Source: Gammaproteobacteria bacterium (GTDB taxonomy: Bacteria; Pseudomonadota; Gammaproteobacteria; Burkholderiales; Gallionellaceae). From it: a DNA stretch of 64,000 nucleotides. A program made the position numbers and the translations under genes. Positions 45,143-58,045 of the stretch are shown in pieces. Positions within the stretch are counted from its first letter, which is position 1. Every line of letters begins with the position of its first letter. The notes under the pieces were generated by a model. The model was given only the letters and a program-made list of their open reading frames with translations. It was not told where the DNA came from and ran no database searches. The stretch lies in contig JAHJBC010000001.1 in the NCBI GenBank assembly GCA_018813765.1, forward strand, positions 310,001 through 374,000. Direction: 5' to 3'.

Positions 45143-46507
45143 TTATTTTTTCCCTTTGACCGGACGCTGCCAGCCGGCGATGGTTATTTGTTTGCTGCGC
45201 GACAAGGTCAGTTCCCCGGCGGGCGTGTCCCTGGTAATGGTGGAGCCGGCACCGATGGTCGCGCCCTTGCCGACCGTAACCGGCGCGACGAGTTGGGTAT
45301 CGGAACCGATGAAAACGTCATCCTCGATGATGGTGCGGAATTTGTTCGCGCCGTCGTAGTTGCAGGTGATGGTACCCGCACCGATGTTGACGCGGCTGCC
45401 CACGGTGCTGTCGCCGATATAACTCAGGTGGTTGGCCTTGCTTCCCTTGCCGATCTCGCTGTTCTTGATCTCGACGAAGTTGCCGACGTGGGCATCGTCG
45501 TGCAGTTTGCTGCCAGGCCGCAGGCGCGCATATGGACCGATATGGCAGTTGGCGCCTACTTCGCTGCTGTCAATATGGCTGTAGGGTGCGATCTGCGTGC
45601 CATGCGCAATGCTCGCATGGCGGATGACGCTGTAAGCGCCAATCTTCACGTGATCGCCCAAGGTGACCTTGCCCTCGAAGATGCAGCCGACATCGATTTC
45701 GACATCGCGTCCGCACACCAGCTCCCCGCGCACATCGAGGCGCGCCGGATCGGCCAACGTCACGCCCTGCGCCATCAGTTTACTGGCTTGATTCTGTTGC
45801 CACACCCGTTCCAGCGTCGCGAGCTGCATCTTGTTGTTGATGCCCTCGACTTCCCATTGGTGCACGGGTTGCACGGTATGCACCGTCATTCCCTGCTGCA
45901 CGGCCATTGCCACGATGTCTGTGAGGTAGTACTCGCCCTGCGCGTTGTTGTTGCCCAGTTTGCCCAGCCATTCGCGCAGTTTCGCGGTTGGTACCAGCAT
46001 GATACCGGTGTTCACTTCCCTGATTTCAAGCTGTTCCGGATTCGCGTCCTTCTGTTCGACGATGCTCTGCACGTCGCCCTGCGGGTCGCGCACGATGCGG
46101 CCATATCCGGTGGGATTGTCGAGATTCACCGTTAGCAGCACCAGCCCTTTGCCTGCCTGCTGCATCTGGTGCAAGGTGCTGTGCTGGATCAGCGGCACAT
46201 CGCCGTAGAGCACCAGTGTGCTGCTGCCGTCCTCAAGATGCGGCATGGCCTGTTGCACCGCATGGCCGGTGCCAAGCTGCGGTTCCTGGATGACGAACTT
46301 TGCGCCGTACTGCTGCATTGCCTGCGGCACCGCTTCACCGCCGTGTCCGTATACCACGCAGACCTGTTGCGGCTGCAACGATGTCGCGCAATCCAGCACA
46401 TGCTGCACCAGCGGTTTCCCCGCCAGAGCATGCAACACTTTGGGTTTGTCGGAATACATGCGCGTGCCTTTGCCGGCAGCGAGGATGACGATGTTCAAGG
46501 AACTCAT
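45143..46507 (-). CDS. glmU: Bifunctional UDP-GlcNAc pyrophosphorylase / glucosamine-1-phosphate acetyltransferase
   Basis: A 454-residue two-domain enzyme. The N-terminal uridylyltransferase has [25 protein letters not shown] and VLYGDVPLI; the C-terminal left-handed beta-helix acetyltransferase has many hexapeptide repeats and ends with the [17 protein letters not shown] arm. It supplies UDP-GlcNAc using the GlmS product. Its promoter must lie in 46508-46617, between it and the atp terminator. Confidence 0.97.
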   Translation of the reverse strand: MSSLNIVILAAGKGTRMYSDKPKVLHALAGKPLVQHVLDCATSLQPQQVCVVYGHGGEAVPQAMQQYGAKFVIQEPQLGTGHAVQQAMPHLEDGSSTLVLYGDVPLIQHSTLHQMQQAGKGLVLLTVNLDNPTGYGRIVRDPQGDVQSIVEQKDANPEQLEIREVNTGIMLVPTAKLREWLGKLGNNNAQGEYYLTDIVAMAVQQGMTVHTVQPVHQWEVEGINNKMQLATLERVWQQNQASKLMAQGVTLADPARLDVRGELVCGRDVEIDVGCIFEGKVTLGDHVKIGAYSVIRHASIAHGTQIAPYSHIDSSEVGANCHIGPYARLRPGSKLHDDAHVGNFVEIKNSEIGKGSKANHLSYIGDSTVGSRVNIGAGTITCNYDGANKFRTIIEDDVFIGSDTQLVAPVTVGKGATIGAGSTITRDTPAGELTLSRSKQITIAGWQRPVKGKK

Positions 46508-46617
46508 ATCGGCTCAAAGTCTTGGGATGGACGAGTATACCAAATCGTCTGTCCGATTTTGCTCGTACCAAAGGGAGTTTGCCAGCAGTTGGATTCTTTC
46601 CGTTTTCGTCCCTGCAT

Positions 46618-46651
46618 AAGCAAAAAAGCAGCCGAGGCTGCTTTTTTGCTT
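46618..46651 (-). terminator. Rho-independent terminator of the atp operon
   Basis: A 16-bp perfect stem (46618-46633 with 46636-46651) carries A6 and T6 runs inside its arms and a GCAGCC/GGCTGC core. It lies 20 bases after the atpC stop. Because of the symmetric A and T runs it could work on both strands, but only the minus strand has an incoming transcript. Confidence 0.88.
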
Positions 46652-46670
46652 GATTCCGAAACAGGACGAC

Positions 46671-47096
46671 TTAGTGCGTATGCTTGCGCAGTTGCTGAAT
46701 GGCCCGCAGTTGCGCGAGGGCTTCCAGCAATTCCGCCTGTGCTTGCGCGTAGTCGATGTCCGAAGTGCGATTCTTCATCGATTCTTCGGCCATCTGCTTG
46801 GCTTCCAATGCGCGAGCTTCGTCCAGATCGGCTCCGCGGATGGCGGTGTCGGCTAGAATGGTGACCACGCCGGGTTGCACTTCCAGCATGCCGCCGGAAA
46901 CGTAGATCAGTTCTTCCTGCTCCTGGTCCGGACGCTTGATGCGCACGGAACCCGGCTTGATGCGGGTCATCAGGGCGGTGTGGCGCGGATAGATGCCCAA
47001 CTCGCCCATCTCTCCCGGCACCACGACGACTTCGGCGAGGCCGGAGAAAATCTGCTCCTCCGCGCTCACCACGTCCACATGTACGGTTATTGCCAT
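46671..47096 (-). CDS. atpC: ATP synthase epsilon subunit
   Basis: A 141-residue F1 stalk subunit. [40 protein letters not shown] is the beta-sandwich domain, and [21 protein letters not shown] leads to the C-terminal helical pair ([33 protein letters not shown]) that can inhibit ATP hydrolysis. It is the last gene of the atp operon, followed by a terminator. Confidence 0.96.
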   Translation of the reverse strand: MAITVHVDVVSAEEQIFSGLAEVVVVPGEMGELGIYPRHTALMTRIKPGSVRIKRPDQEQEELIYVSGGMLEVQPGVVTILADTAIRGADLDEARALEAKQMAEESMKNRTSDIDYAQAQAELLEALAQLRAIQQLRKHTH

Positions 47097-47111
47097 GGTT
47101 GTCCCCAGTAA

Positions 47112-48548
<1,437 letters not shown>

Positions 48549-48581
48549 CTAAATTAATTCTTCATTCACTGCCGCAGATCA

Positions 48582-49448
48582 CTAACCGATCGCCGCTGCT
48601 CCGCCCACAATCTCGGAGATCTCTTTGGTGATCGCCGCCTGGCGCGCCTTGTTGTAAACCAGCTTGAGTTCGTTGATGACGTTCTTCGCATTGTCGGATG
48701 CGGCTTTCATCGCCACCATGCGCGAACTCTGCTCGGATGCCATGTTTTCCACCACTGCCTGATATACGAGCGACTCGGTATAGCGCACCAGCAGCTCGTC
48801 GATGACTTTCTTGGCATCGGGTTCGTAGATGTAGTCCCAGCTTCCCGAGGCCGTACCTAGATGTTCGCCGGTCAGCGGTAGCAATTGTTCCATGCGCGGT
48901 TCCTGCTTCATCGTGTTGATGAAGTGGTTGTAGCTCAGGTAAACAGCGTCGATCTCGCCAGCGACATACGCATCCAGCATGATCTTGACGGCGCCGATCA
49001 GTTTTTCGATGTGCGGCGTGTCGCCCAGAGCGGTCATGTTCGATTTGACCTTGGCTCCGATGCGGTTCATGAAACCCAGTCCCTTGTTGCCGATCGGGCA
49101 AACCTGAAGGCCCTTGCCCTGGCCTTCCCAGGCCTTCATCTCGTGTAGTGCCAGACGCAGCAGGTTGGTGTTCAGGCCGCCGCACAGTCCCTTGTCGGAC
49201 GTGACGACGATCAGGCCAACGTTCTTGATGCTTTCGCGTTTGACCAGGAACGGGTGCTTGTATTCCGGGTTGGCGCGCGACAAGTGTGCCGCGACATTGC
49301 GGATCTTTTCGGCGTAGGGACGGGCTGCACGCATGCGTTCCTGCGCCTTGCGCATTTTCGCCGCGGCCACCATTTCCATCGCGCGCGTGATCTTGCGAGT
49401 GTTCTCGACACTCTTGATCTTCGTGCGGATCTCTTTGCTGCCTGCCAT
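48582..49448 (-). CDS. atpG: ATP synthase gamma subunit
   Basis: A 288-residue rotor shaft protein. [32 protein letters not shown] is the N-terminal coiled-coil helix and [17 protein letters not shown] the Rossmann-like part. The C-terminal helix contains [20 protein letters not shown] and ends IVGGAAAIG. Position between atpA and atpD is standard. Confidence 0.97.
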   Translation of the reverse strand: MAGSKEIRTKIKSVENTRKITRAMEMVAAAKMRKAQERMRAARPYAEKIRNVAAHLSRANPEYKHPFLVKRESIKNVGLIVVTSDKGLCGGLNTNLLRLALHEMKAWEGQGKGLQVCPIGNKGLGFMNRIGAKVKSNMTALGDTPHIEKLIGAVKIMLDAYVAGEIDAVYLSYNHFINTMKQEPRMEQLLPLTGEHLGTASGSWDYIYEPDAKKVIDELLVRYTESLVYQAVVENMASEQSSRMVAMKAASDNAKNVINELKLVYNKARQAAITKEISEIVGGAAAIG

Positions 49449-49467
49449 GGTTTAGCTCCTGCTTGAC

Positions 49468-51009
49468 TTAGTAGACTGCCGTTGCCTTGAATTCTTCGAT
49501 CGCGGCGGTCAGCAGCTTCTCGTTGTCGGCGGACAGATCCTTGCTGGACTCGATTGCTTCCATCAGCTCCTTGTTCTTCGATCCCAGATGCGCGTGCAGG
49601 CTGGATTCGAAAGCCAGTGCCTTGGCGACAGGAACATCGTCGAAGTAGCCCTTGTTGACGGCAAACAATGTCGAAGCCATCTTGGAGACGGACAGCGGCG
49701 AGTATTGCAATTGTTTCATCAGCTCGGTGACCAGACGGCCGCGCTCCAGCTGCTTGCGGGTCGACTCGTCGAGGTCGGAAGCGAACTGCGCGAACGCAGC
49801 CAGTTCACGATACTGGGCGAGCGCCAGACGCACACCGCCGCCCAGCTTCTTGATGACCTTGGTCTGCGCTGCGCCACCGACGCGCGACACCGATACACCG
49901 GCGTTGATCGCAGGGCGGATACCTGCGTTGAACAGGTCGGCTTCCAGGAATATCTGGCCGTCGGTGATGGAGATCACGTTGGTCGGCACGAACGCGGACA
50001 CGTCGCCGGCCTGGGTTTCGATCACCGGCAGCGCGGTCAGCGAACCGGTCTTGCCTTTGACTTCGCCGTTGGTGAATTTCTCGACATATTCGGCGTTGAC
50101 GCGGGCGGCGCGCTCCAGCAGGCGGGAGTGCAGATAGAACACGTCGCCGGGGTAAGCTTCGCGGCCGGGCGGGCGGCGCAGCAACAGGGAGATCTGACGA
50201 TACGCCCAGGCTTGCTTGGTCAGGTCGTCATAAACGATCAGCGCGTCTTCGCCGCGGTCGCGGAAGTATTCGCCCATGGTGCAGCCGGCGTACGGTGCTA
50301 GGAACTGCATCGCGGCGGAGTCGGAAGCGGTGGCAGCCACGACGATGGTGTATTCCATCGCGCCGTGCTCTTCCAGCTTGCGCACCACGTTGGCGACTGT
50401 CGAAGCCTTCTGGCCGACGGCGACGTAGATACAGGTCATGTTCTGACCCTTCTGGTTGATGATGGCGTCGACGGCAACGGCGGTCTTGCCGGTCTGACGG
50501 TCGCCGATGATCAGTTCGCGCTGGCCGCGGCCGATCGGCACCATGGAGTCGATGGACTTCAGGCCGGTTTGTACGGGTTGGTCAACAGACTTACGTGCGA
50601 TCACGCCGGGGGCGACCTTTTCGATCTTGTCGGTCATCTTGGCATTGATCGGGCCCTTGCCGTCGATGGGCTGACCCAGCGCGTTCACCACGCGGCCGCG
50701 CAGCTCGGGGCCGACCGGCACTTCGAGGATGCGGCCGGTGCACTTGACCGTGTCGCCTTCGGTGATGTGTTCGTATTCGCCCAGAACCACGGCGCCGACG
50801 GAGTCGCGTTCGAGGTTCAGCGCCAGACCGAATGTATTGCCGGGGAATTCCAGCATCTCGCCCTGCATCACATCGGACAAGCCGTGCACGCGAACGATAC
50901 CGTCGGTCACGCTGACCACCGTACCTTCGGTGCGCGCCTGGGTCAGTGCTTCGAAGTTCTCGATGCGACTGCGGATCAAATTGCTAATTTCGGAAGGGTT
51001 GAGCTTCAT
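49468..51009 (-). CDS. atpA: ATP synthase alpha subunit
   Basis: A 513-residue non-catalytic nucleotide-binding subunit of F1. [22 protein letters not shown] starts the protein; the Walker A loop is [32 protein letters not shown] is Walker B and [28 protein letters not shown] the conserved signature. Standard length and place in the operon. Confidence 0.98.
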   Translation of the reverse strand: MKLNPSEISNLIRSRIENFEALTQARTEGTVVSVTDGIVRVHGLSDVMQGEMLEFPGNTFGLALNLERDSVGAVVLGEYEHITEGDTVKCTGRILEVPVGPELRGRVVNALGQPIDGKGPINAKMTDKIEKVAPGVIARKSVDQPVQTGLKSIDSMVPIGRGQRELIIGDRQTGKTAVAVDAIINQKGQNMTCIYVAVGQKASTVANVVRKLEEHGAMEYTIVVAATASDSAAMQFLAPYAGCTMGEYFRDRGEDALIVYDDLTKQAWAYRQISLLLRRPPGREAYPGDVFYLHSRLLERAARVNAEYVEKFTNGEVKGKTGSLTALPVIETQAGDVSAFVPTNVISITDGQIFLEADLFNAGIRPAINAGVSVSRVGGAAQTKVIKKLGGGVRLALAQYRELAAFAQFASDLDESTRKQLERGRLVTELMKQLQYSPLSVSKMASTLFAVNKGYFDDVPVAKALAFESSLHAHLGSKNKELMEAIESSKDLSADNEKLLTAAIEEFKATAVY

Positions 51010-51039
51010 CTGGATTTCCTCATTCTTGATAATTCTGTA

Positions 51040-51573
51040 TCAGGCTAGCGCGTTCGCCATTTCACCGAGTCGGGTGCGTGCGGAGCCGTCGATCACCTTG
51101 TCTCCGGCACGGATCACCACGCCACCCAGCAATTCCTTGTTGATCTGACACTCCAGCTTGACCTCGCGACCCATGCGCTTCTTCAGCGAACTGACGATCT
51201 TGTCTTTCTGGGCTGCGGACAGTTCGAATGCCGAGTCCACTACCACGTTGACGGACTTTTCCGCTTCCGCCTTTAGTGATTCGAACATTGCGGCGATCTC
51301 GGGCAATTCGCGCAGGCGCTGGTTATCGGCCAGGATGCGCACGAAATTCTTTTGCTGCGCACTGGCGCCGCTGCCAACGAACGCTTCCATCAGACCTTCG
51401 ACCTGTTTCCTGGATACGCGTGGATTGCTGATCAGCGCCTTGAATTCAGGATGCTCCGCAACCTCGGCCAAAGACAGCAACATCTCGGACCAGGGCTTCA
51501 GCGCATTCAGTTTCTGCGCCTCGTCGAATGCCGCCTGGGCATAGGGACGTGCTGTCGTTATGTTCTCGGACAT
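51040..51573 (-). CDS. atpH: ATP synthase delta subunit
   Basis: A 177-residue stator subunit linking F1 alpha to subunit b. TTARPYAQAAFDEAQKLNAL is the N-terminal helical domain start; the C-terminal part has DSAFELSAAQKDKIVSSLKKRMGREVKLECQINKELLGGVVIRAGDKVIDGSARTRL. It begins 5 bases after the atpF stop. Confidence 0.96.
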   Translation of the reverse strand: MSENITTARPYAQAAFDEAQKLNALKPWSEMLLSLAEVAEHPEFKALISNPRVSRKQVEGLMEAFVGSGASAQQKNFVRILADNQRLRELPEIAAMFESLKAEAEKSVNVVVDSAFELSAAQKDKIVSSLKKRMGREVKLECQINKELLGGVVIRAGDKVIDGSARTRLGEMANALA

Positions 51574-51578
51574 GGCGT

Positions 51579-52049
51579 TCAGATTTCCGCGACGAGTTTG
51601 TCGAGCAGGTCGTTATGTGCCTTGGCGTCGATCTCGCGACCGAGGATCTTGCCTGCGCCGGCCAGTGCGATCGCGGAGACCTGCGTACGCAGCTGTTCCT
51701 TGGCGCGGAACACTTCCTGATCGATCTCGGCCTTGGCGCCGGCGATGATACGGTCGCCTTCCACCTTGGCTTGGCCCTTGGCTTCTTCAACGATTTCGCT
51801 GGCGCGCTTTTCGCCGCCCGCCACGATGTCGCCGGCTTTTTCCTTGGCTTCGCGCAGGATGTCCGCGGCGCGCTTGGAGGCCAGTTCGAGGTCGTGCTTG
51901 GCGCGTTCTGCATCAGCCAGACCGTCGGCGATCTGCTTCTTGCGCGCGGCCAGTGCCGCCATGATCGGGGTCCACACGAATCTGGCGGTGAACCACCAGA
52001 ACAGCACGAACATGATCAGCTGGGCAATAAGAGTTGCATTGATGTTCAT
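51579..52049 (-). CDS. atpF: ATP synthase b subunit
   Basis: A 156-residue peripheral-stalk subunit: one N-terminal membrane helix ([21 protein letters not shown]) followed by a long charged helix ([20 protein letters not shown] onward) ending near DKLVAEI. Matches the length of E. coli subunit b. It lies 40 bases after atpE. Confidence 0.96.
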   Translation of the reverse strand: MNINATLIAQLIMFVLFWWFTARFVWTPIMAALAARKKQIADGLADAERAKHDLELASKRAADILREAKEKAGDIVAGGEKRASEIVEEAKGQAKVEGDRIIAGAKAEIDQEVFRAKEQLRTQVSAIALAGAGKILGREIDAKAHNDLLDKLVAEI

Positions 52050-52089
52050 GCAAACATCCTTTCTAAGTTATGCGTTTCGCTTGCGCGGA

Positions 52090-52359
<270 letters not shown>

Positions 52360-52375
52360 TTAATGAAACTGTAAA

Positions 52376-53308
<933 letters not shown>

Positions 53309-53773
53309 TCAATCTTTGATCTTCAACAACAAGCGGGCCGCCAGAAGCGTCGCTTGCCCCAATGCAAAACCACCCAGAACTGCGAGAGGCGAAAACTTCA
53401 ATACCGCGAGGCAGATACCCAGCGTAGTGACGACTGCCAGAAAACGCTCGGCAGCGTAGAAATACATGAGCCGTAACTGTAGATGTGCGTCGTTGGAGGG
53501 ATTTACAGACGCTCGGGACATTCTCCAGGCCACTAATGCGCCATTGAGTACGGATGCCCCTCCTCCACCTAACACCGCGATCGCATATTGCGGCGAGCTT
53601 AACCAGCCATAGGCTGCGCCTGCGGCGGCCAGTGTAACCAGGGTTTGCAGCCCGGCCACCTTGCGCGCCATTATATTTTCTTGAACTTCGGCTCTGAAAA
53701 GCGCGGGGATTATAGTGGGGTCCAGCTTGGGTGTCAAACTTGCTTGAGGCTGCTCACCCTCGTTTTCGTCCAT
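53309..53773 (-). CDS. atpI: ATP synthase assembly protein AtpI
   Basis: A 154-residue membrane protein with four hydrophobic segments (LQTLVTLAAAGAAYGWL, YAIAVLGGGGASVLNGALVAW, FLAVVTTLGICLAVL, LAVLGGFALGQATLLAA), the AtpI topology. It begins at ATG 53773, one base beyond the parB stop, with AAAGGG upstream within parB. AtpI aids c-ring assembly and is not essential. Longer in-frame readings run into parB. Confidence 0.92.
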   Translation of the reverse strand: MDENEGEQPQASLTPKLDPTIIPALFRAEVQENIMARKVAGLQTLVTLAAAGAAYGWLSSPQYAIAVLGGGGASVLNGALVAWRMSRASVNPSNDAHLQLRLMYFYAAERFLAVVTTLGICLAVLKFSPLAVLGGFALGQATLLAARLLLKIKD

Positions 53774-53774
53774 T

Positions 53775-54644
53775 TCAACGCCCTTTGCGGAGCCCATTGA
53801 GAAGTTCCTCAAGGTGATCGTTGCTGGCATATTCGATGACCAACTTGCCACCGCCCTTGCTGTTCGACTTGATCTCTACGCGCGCACCCAAGTGCGAACT
53901 CATCTCTTCCTGCAATTGCTCGGTGTCGCGATCGATTTTTTGTGCCGTTTTGCCGACTGCCGCCTTGGCCGGTGTCGTATCGCCTTGTTGCTGCACCAGC
54001 TTTTCCGCTTCGCGTACCGACAGGCCTTCCAGCACGATCTTGTTGGCCAGCAACACTTGCTGCGCGCCTTCGAGTGAGAGCAGCGCGCGCGCATGGCCCA
54101 TGTCCAGCGAGCCCTCCATCAGCATCTCCTGCACCGCCTGCGGCAGCTTGAGCAGACGCAGCAGGTTACTTGCAGCGCTACGCGAACGGCCGACCGCATC
54201 GGCTGCAGCCTGGTGCGTCATCTGAAATTCATCGATAAGGCGCTGGATACCGATGGCTTCTTCCAGCGGGTTCAGATCTTCGCGCTGGATGTTCTCGATC
54301 AGAGCCATGGCCAGTGCCGCGTTGTCCGGTACCTTGCGCACGATGACCGGCACGATCTTCAGATCGGCCAGTTGCGCCGCGCGCCAGCGGCGTTCGCCGG
54401 CGATGATCTCGTAGCTGCCGTCCGGCAACTCACGCGCCAAGATTGGCTGCATCACACCCTGCACCCGGATTGAAGCCGCCAGTTCGTTCAGCGACGCTTC
54501 ATCCATGCGGCTGCGCGGCTGGTATTTGCCCGGTTTGAGTTGTTCGACTTTCAAGTCGCGCAGCGTGTCGTGCTGTTTCGAGGTGGAATTGCCGGAGAGC
54601 AGCGCATCGAGGCCGCGCCCCAGTCCCTTGATCGGTTTTGCCAT
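53775..54644 (-). CDS. parB: Chromosome partitioning protein ParB
   Basis: A 289-residue CTP-dependent DNA clamp. KGLGRGLDALLSGN is the usual N terminus; ILARELPDGSYEIIAGERRWRAAQLADL contains the CTP-binding GERRxRA box; QMTHQAAADAVGRSRSAASNLLRLLKLP is the helix-turn-helix that reads parS. The C-terminal dimerisation domain is present. A perfect parS site lies 3.4 kb upstream at 58022-58037. Confidence 0.97.
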   Translation of the reverse strand: MAKPIKGLGRGLDALLSGNSTSKQHDTLRDLKVEQLKPGKYQPRSRMDEASLNELAASIRVQGVMQPILARELPDGSYEIIAGERRWRAAQLADLKIVPVIVRKVPDNAALAMALIENIQREDLNPLEEAIGIQRLIDEFQMTHQAAADAVGRSRSAASNLLRLLKLPQAVQEMLMEGSLDMGHARALLSLEGAQQVLLANKIVLEGLSVREAEKLVQQQGDTTPAKAAVGKTAQKIDRDTEQLQEEMSSHLGARVEIKSNSKGGGKLVIEYASNDHLEELLNGLRKGR

Positions 54645-54667
54645 GATTTTCCCTTTGTTTGAACTTG

Positions 54668-55441
54668 TTATGCGTTCGCAGTCGCGTTGTTGAGCATCTC
54701 GCCTGCCAATGCCAGATAGGCCAGCGTCCCCTTGGACTGGCTGTCGTGATACAGCGCCGGGATGCCAAAGCTGGGTGCTTCGGCCAGGCGCACGTTGCGC
54801 GGAATGACGGTGCGGTAGACCTTTTCGCCGAAGTGCTGCTGCAATTGTTCCGATACCTGCTGCGCCAGCGCGTTGCGCGGATCGAACATGGTGCGCAGCA
54901 GACCCTCGATCTCGAGATCCGGATTCAGGTTCTCACGCACCTTGCGGATCGTGTTGACCAGATCGCTCAGGCCTTCCAGTGCATAGTATTCACACTGCAT
55001 CGGGATCATCACCGACTTGGCAGCGCACAATCCGTTCAGCGTGAGCAGGTTCAGTGCGGGCGGGCAATCGATCAGGATGTAGTCGTATTCGTGCAGGACA
55101 GGTTGCATCTCTTCCTTCAGGCGCATCTCGCGCCCTTCCACTTCAACCAGTTCGATCTCGGCGCCGGCCAGTTCGCGGTTGGCAGGCAGGATGTCGTACT
55201 TGCATGCGGCCGACTGGATGCGCGCCTCGAATATGGTCTTCTCGCCCAGCAACACGTCGTAGACGGTCGCTTCCAGATCGGCCTTGTTGATGCCGCTGCC
55301 CATGGTGGCGTTGCCCTGCGGATCGAGGTCGATCAGCAGCACCCGCTGTTTCGCCGCACCCAGGCTTGCCGCCAGGTTGACTGTGGTCGTGGTTTTGCCC
55401 ACGCCGCCCTTTTGATTGGTGACTGCCAGTATCTTGCTCAT
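54668..55441 (-). CDS. parA: Chromosome partitioning ATPase ParA (Soj)
   Basis: A 257-residue deviant-Walker ATPase: [21 protein letters not shown] (K11 and K16), LIDLDPQGNATMGSGI and YILIDCPPALNLLTLNGLCAA. It works with ParB and parS to segregate the origin region. It overlaps the rsmG stop as ATGA and is followed by parB after 23 bases, the common mnmG-rsmG-parA-parB arrangement. Confidence 0.97.
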   Translation of the reverse strand: MSKILAVTNQKGGVGKTTTTVNLAASLGAAKQRVLLIDLDPQGNATMGSGINKADLEATVYDVLLGEKTIFEARIQSAACKYDILPANRELAGAEIELVEVEGREMRLKEEMQPVLHEYDYILIDCPPALNLLTLNGLCAAKSVMIPMQCEYYALEGLSDLVNTIRKVRENLNPDLEIEGLLRTMFDPRNALAQQVSEQLQQHFGEKVYRTVIPRNVRLAEAPSFGIPALYHDSQSKGTLAYLALAGEMLNNATANA

Positions 55442-56064
55442 TTTTTTCTTTCCCCTAATACGACCAGACTGCGGGCCGCTTCCAGTTCAGGAACACGTAA
55501 CGTGATCACCTTCTCCACTTCTATCCCATCGGGCAGGCACTTCAACTCCTGCTCTGGCACGCCTTTCATCGCCGCCCATCTGCCACCGTCTGCCAGCAGA
55601 TGCCGAGTCAGCGAAACGAAATCCGACACGTCGGCAAACGCGCGCGAAATGATGCCGTCGAACTTCTGTCCCGGCTTCCACTGTTCCACACGCTCGCAGC
55701 GCACTTCCACGTTGTGCAGGCCCAGTTCGATGGCCGCCTGCTGCACGAACCCGGTCTTTTTGCTGTTGCTGTCCAGCAAGGTGAACGACCATTCCGGCTG
55801 CATCACCGCCAGCACGATGCCGGGCAATCCTCCTCCGCAACCCACATCCAGCCAACGTTGTGGCCACAGATGCGGCAGCACCGCCAAGCTATCGAGCAAA
55901 TGGTGGCTAACCATCTGCTCCGGCTGGCGTATCGCGGTGAGGTTGTACACCGCGTTCCACTTGTGCAACAGCGTCAGATAATCCAGCAGTTTCTGCTGTT
56001 GCTCCGGCGTGACGGGAATTCCCATCGCAGCGATGCCGTCGGACAGTTGCTGTGCCAGACTCAT
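55438..56064 (-). CDS. rsmG: 16S rRNA (guanine527-N7)-methyltransferase RsmG
   Basis: A 208-residue methyltransferase modifying G527. The SAM motif is [17 protein letters not shown], preceded by [27 protein letters not shown] and followed by [15 protein letters not shown] and [12 protein letters not shown]. Its start overlaps the mnmG stop (ATGA), as in most proteobacteria. Confidence 0.96.
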   Translation of the reverse strand: MSLAQQLSDGIAAMGIPVTPEQQQKLLDYLTLLHKWNAVYNLTAIRQPEQMVSHHLLDSLAVLPHLWPQRWLDVGCGGGLPGIVLAVMQPEWSFTLLDSNSKKTGFVQQAAIELGLHNVEVRCERVEQWKPGQKFDGIISRAFADVSDFVSLTRHLLADGGRWAAMKGVPEQELKCLPDGIEVEKVITLRVPELEAARSLVVLGERKK

Positions 56065-57947
56065 GCCGCTTTTTCTTGTTTGAAGCCCCGCTTCAGGTGC
56101 ACCAGCAACAGGGAGATCGCCGCCGGAGTCACGCCCGAGATGCGCGCCGCCTGGCCCAGCGTCTGCGGTTTGTGCTGGTTCAGTTTCTGCCTGACTTCGA
56201 TCGACAGCCCGCGCACTGCCGAATAATCCATGTCCAGCGGCAACTGCGTCGATTCATAACCTTCCTGACGCGCGATCTCGTCGCGCTGGCGTTCGATGTA
56301 GCCGTGGTACTTGGCATGGATCTCGACCTGCTCGGCAACCTCTGCTGCATCGACGCTCTGTACTCCCGGCAGCGTCATCAGGCTTTCGTATGTCACCTCC
56401 GGACGGCGCAGCAAGTCGTACAAGGAATACTCGCGCTCAATTTCCCTGCCCAGTACGCGCTCGGCATCGGCCTTGTCCAGCATGCGCGGATTGACCCAGG
56501 TAGATTTGAGGCGCTCCAGTTCGCGCGCGATCTTTTCGCGTTTTTGTTCGAAAGCCTGCCAGCGCATGTCATTGACCAGACCCAGCTTGCGACCGGTCTC
56601 GGTCAGGCGCATGTCGGCGTTGTCTTCGCGCAACTGCAAACGATATTCCGCGCGACTGGTGAACATACGGTACGGCTCGGACACGCCGCGCGTGATCAGG
56701 TCGTCCACCAGCACGCCCAGATAGGCTTCGTCACGGCGCGGACACCAGGTTTCTTTTTCCTGCGCCTGCAAGGCAGCGTTTGCTCCCGCCAGCAATCCCT
56801 GTGCGGCAGCTTCTTCGTAGCCGGTGGTGCCGTTGATCTGCCCGGCAAGAAACAGGCCGGCGATGGTCTTGCTTTCCAGCGACATCTTCAGATTGCGTGG
56901 GTCAAAGTAGTCATATTCGATCGCATAGCCGGGGCGTGTGATGTGCGCGCTCTCCAGCCCCTTGATCGAGCGCACCAGCGCAAGCTGGGTGTCGTAGGAA
57001 AGGCTGGTCGAGATGCCGTTTGGGTAGATCTCGTGCGTACTCAGTCCTTCCGGCTCTAGGAATATCTGGTGCGAATCTTTGCCCGCAAAACGAGTGATCT
57101 TGTCCTCGATAGAGGGACAATAGCGAGGGCCTACTCCCTCTATAACACCCGTGAATAATGGAGATTCTCCCAGACCGTTGCGGATGATCTCGTGCGTGCG
57201 CGCATTGGTCTGGGTGACCCAGCAGGGCAATTGGCGCGGATGCTGTTCCGCGCGGCCCATGAACGAGAACACCGGCACGGGTGTATCGCCATGCTGTTCC
57301 TGCATCACGGAAAAGTCGATGCTGCGCCCGTCGATGCGTGGCGGAGTGCCAGTCTTCAGGCGCCCGGTCGGCATGCCCAGTTCGCGCAGATTCTTTGCCA
57401 GCCCGACAGAAGGTGGATCTCCAGCGCGCCCGGCCGGATAGTTGGTCAGACCAACATGCACCAGTCCGGCCAGAAAAGTCCCTGTCGTGAGCACCACTGT
57501 CTTCGCGTGATAACTCAGGCCGAGCTGAGTCTGTACGCCAACGACACGCCCTTGTTCGAGCAGCAGTTTCTCGACGGGTTGCTGGAACAGGCTGAGATTG
57601 GGCTGGTTTTCCAGCCGCTTGCGGATCGCCTGTTTATAGAGTGCACGGTCAGCCTGTGCGCGCGTCGCGCGAACTGCCGGTCCTTTGGAAGCGTTGAGGA
57701 TGCGGAACTGGATGCCGCCTTCGTCGGTGGCAGCCGCCATGGCGCCGCCGAGCGCATCCAACTCCTTGACTAAATGACCTTTTCCTATTCCACCGATGGA
57801 CGGATTGCAGGACATCACGCCCAAGGTTTCAATGTTGTGGGTGAGCAGCAAGGTTTTGCAGCCCGCACGCGCGCTGGCCAGCGCGGCTTCCGTGCCTGCA
57901 TGGCCGCCACCGATCACAATGACATCGAATTGTTTCGGGTCGCGCAT
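56061..57947 (-). CDS. mnmG: tRNA uridine 5-carboxymethylaminomethyl modification enzyme MnmG (GidA)
   Basis: A 628-residue FAD enzyme that, with MnmE, modifies the wobble uridine of several tRNAs. [21 protein letters not shown] is the FAD site; [33 protein letters not shown] and [21 protein letters not shown] are GidA signatures. Its partner mnmE lies upstream, and the parS site is in the gap between them. Confidence 0.97.
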   Translation of the reverse strand: MRDPKQFDVIVIGGGHAGTEAALASARAGCKTLLLTHNIETLGVMSCNPSIGGIGKGHLVKELDALGGAMAAATDEGGIQFRILNASKGPAVRATRAQADRALYKQAIRKRLENQPNLSLFQQPVEKLLLEQGRVVGVQTQLGLSYHAKTVVLTTGTFLAGLVHVGLTNYPAGRAGDPPSVGLAKNLRELGMPTGRLKTGTPPRIDGRSIDFSVMQEQHGDTPVPVFSFMGRAEQHPRQLPCWVTQTNARTHEIIRNGLGESPLFTGVIEGVGPRYCPSIEDKITRFAGKDSHQIFLEPEGLSTHEIYPNGISTSLSYDTQLALVRSIKGLESAHITRPGYAIEYDYFDPRNLKMSLESKTIAGLFLAGQINGTTGYEEAAAQGLLAGANAALQAQEKETWCPRRDEAYLGVLVDDLITRGVSEPYRMFTSRAEYRLQLREDNADMRLTETGRKLGLVNDMRWQAFEQKREKIARELERLKSTWVNPRMLDKADAERVLGREIEREYSLYDLLRRPEVTYESLMTLPGVQSVDAAEVAEQVEIHAKYHGYIERQRDEIARQEGYESTQLPLDMDYSAVRGLSIEVRQKLNQHKPQTLGQAARISGVTPAAISLLLVHLKRGFKQEKAA

Positions 57948-58021
57948 TCGTCACTCGCAAAAAAGAGGACGCGCATCATAACTCAATAGACAAATCCGGC
58001 GAAAGCTAAAACGGGAAAAAT

Positions 58022-58037
58022 TGTTTCACGTGAAACA
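58022..58037. promoter_or_regulatory. parS: parS centromere site
   Basis: TGTTTCACGTGAAACA is a perfect 16-bp palindrome identical to the consensus parS of Bacillus and most bacteria. It lies in the 98-base gap between mnmG and mnmE, about 5 kb from the dnaA-dnaN origin region and 3.4 kb from parB. ParB should load here and spread. Confidence 0.97.
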
Positions 58038-58045
58038 CTTTGCGG

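Noticed and set aside
43810-45159. A 449-residue plus-strand frame opposite glmS
   Set aside because: Antisense of a highly conserved enzyme gene.
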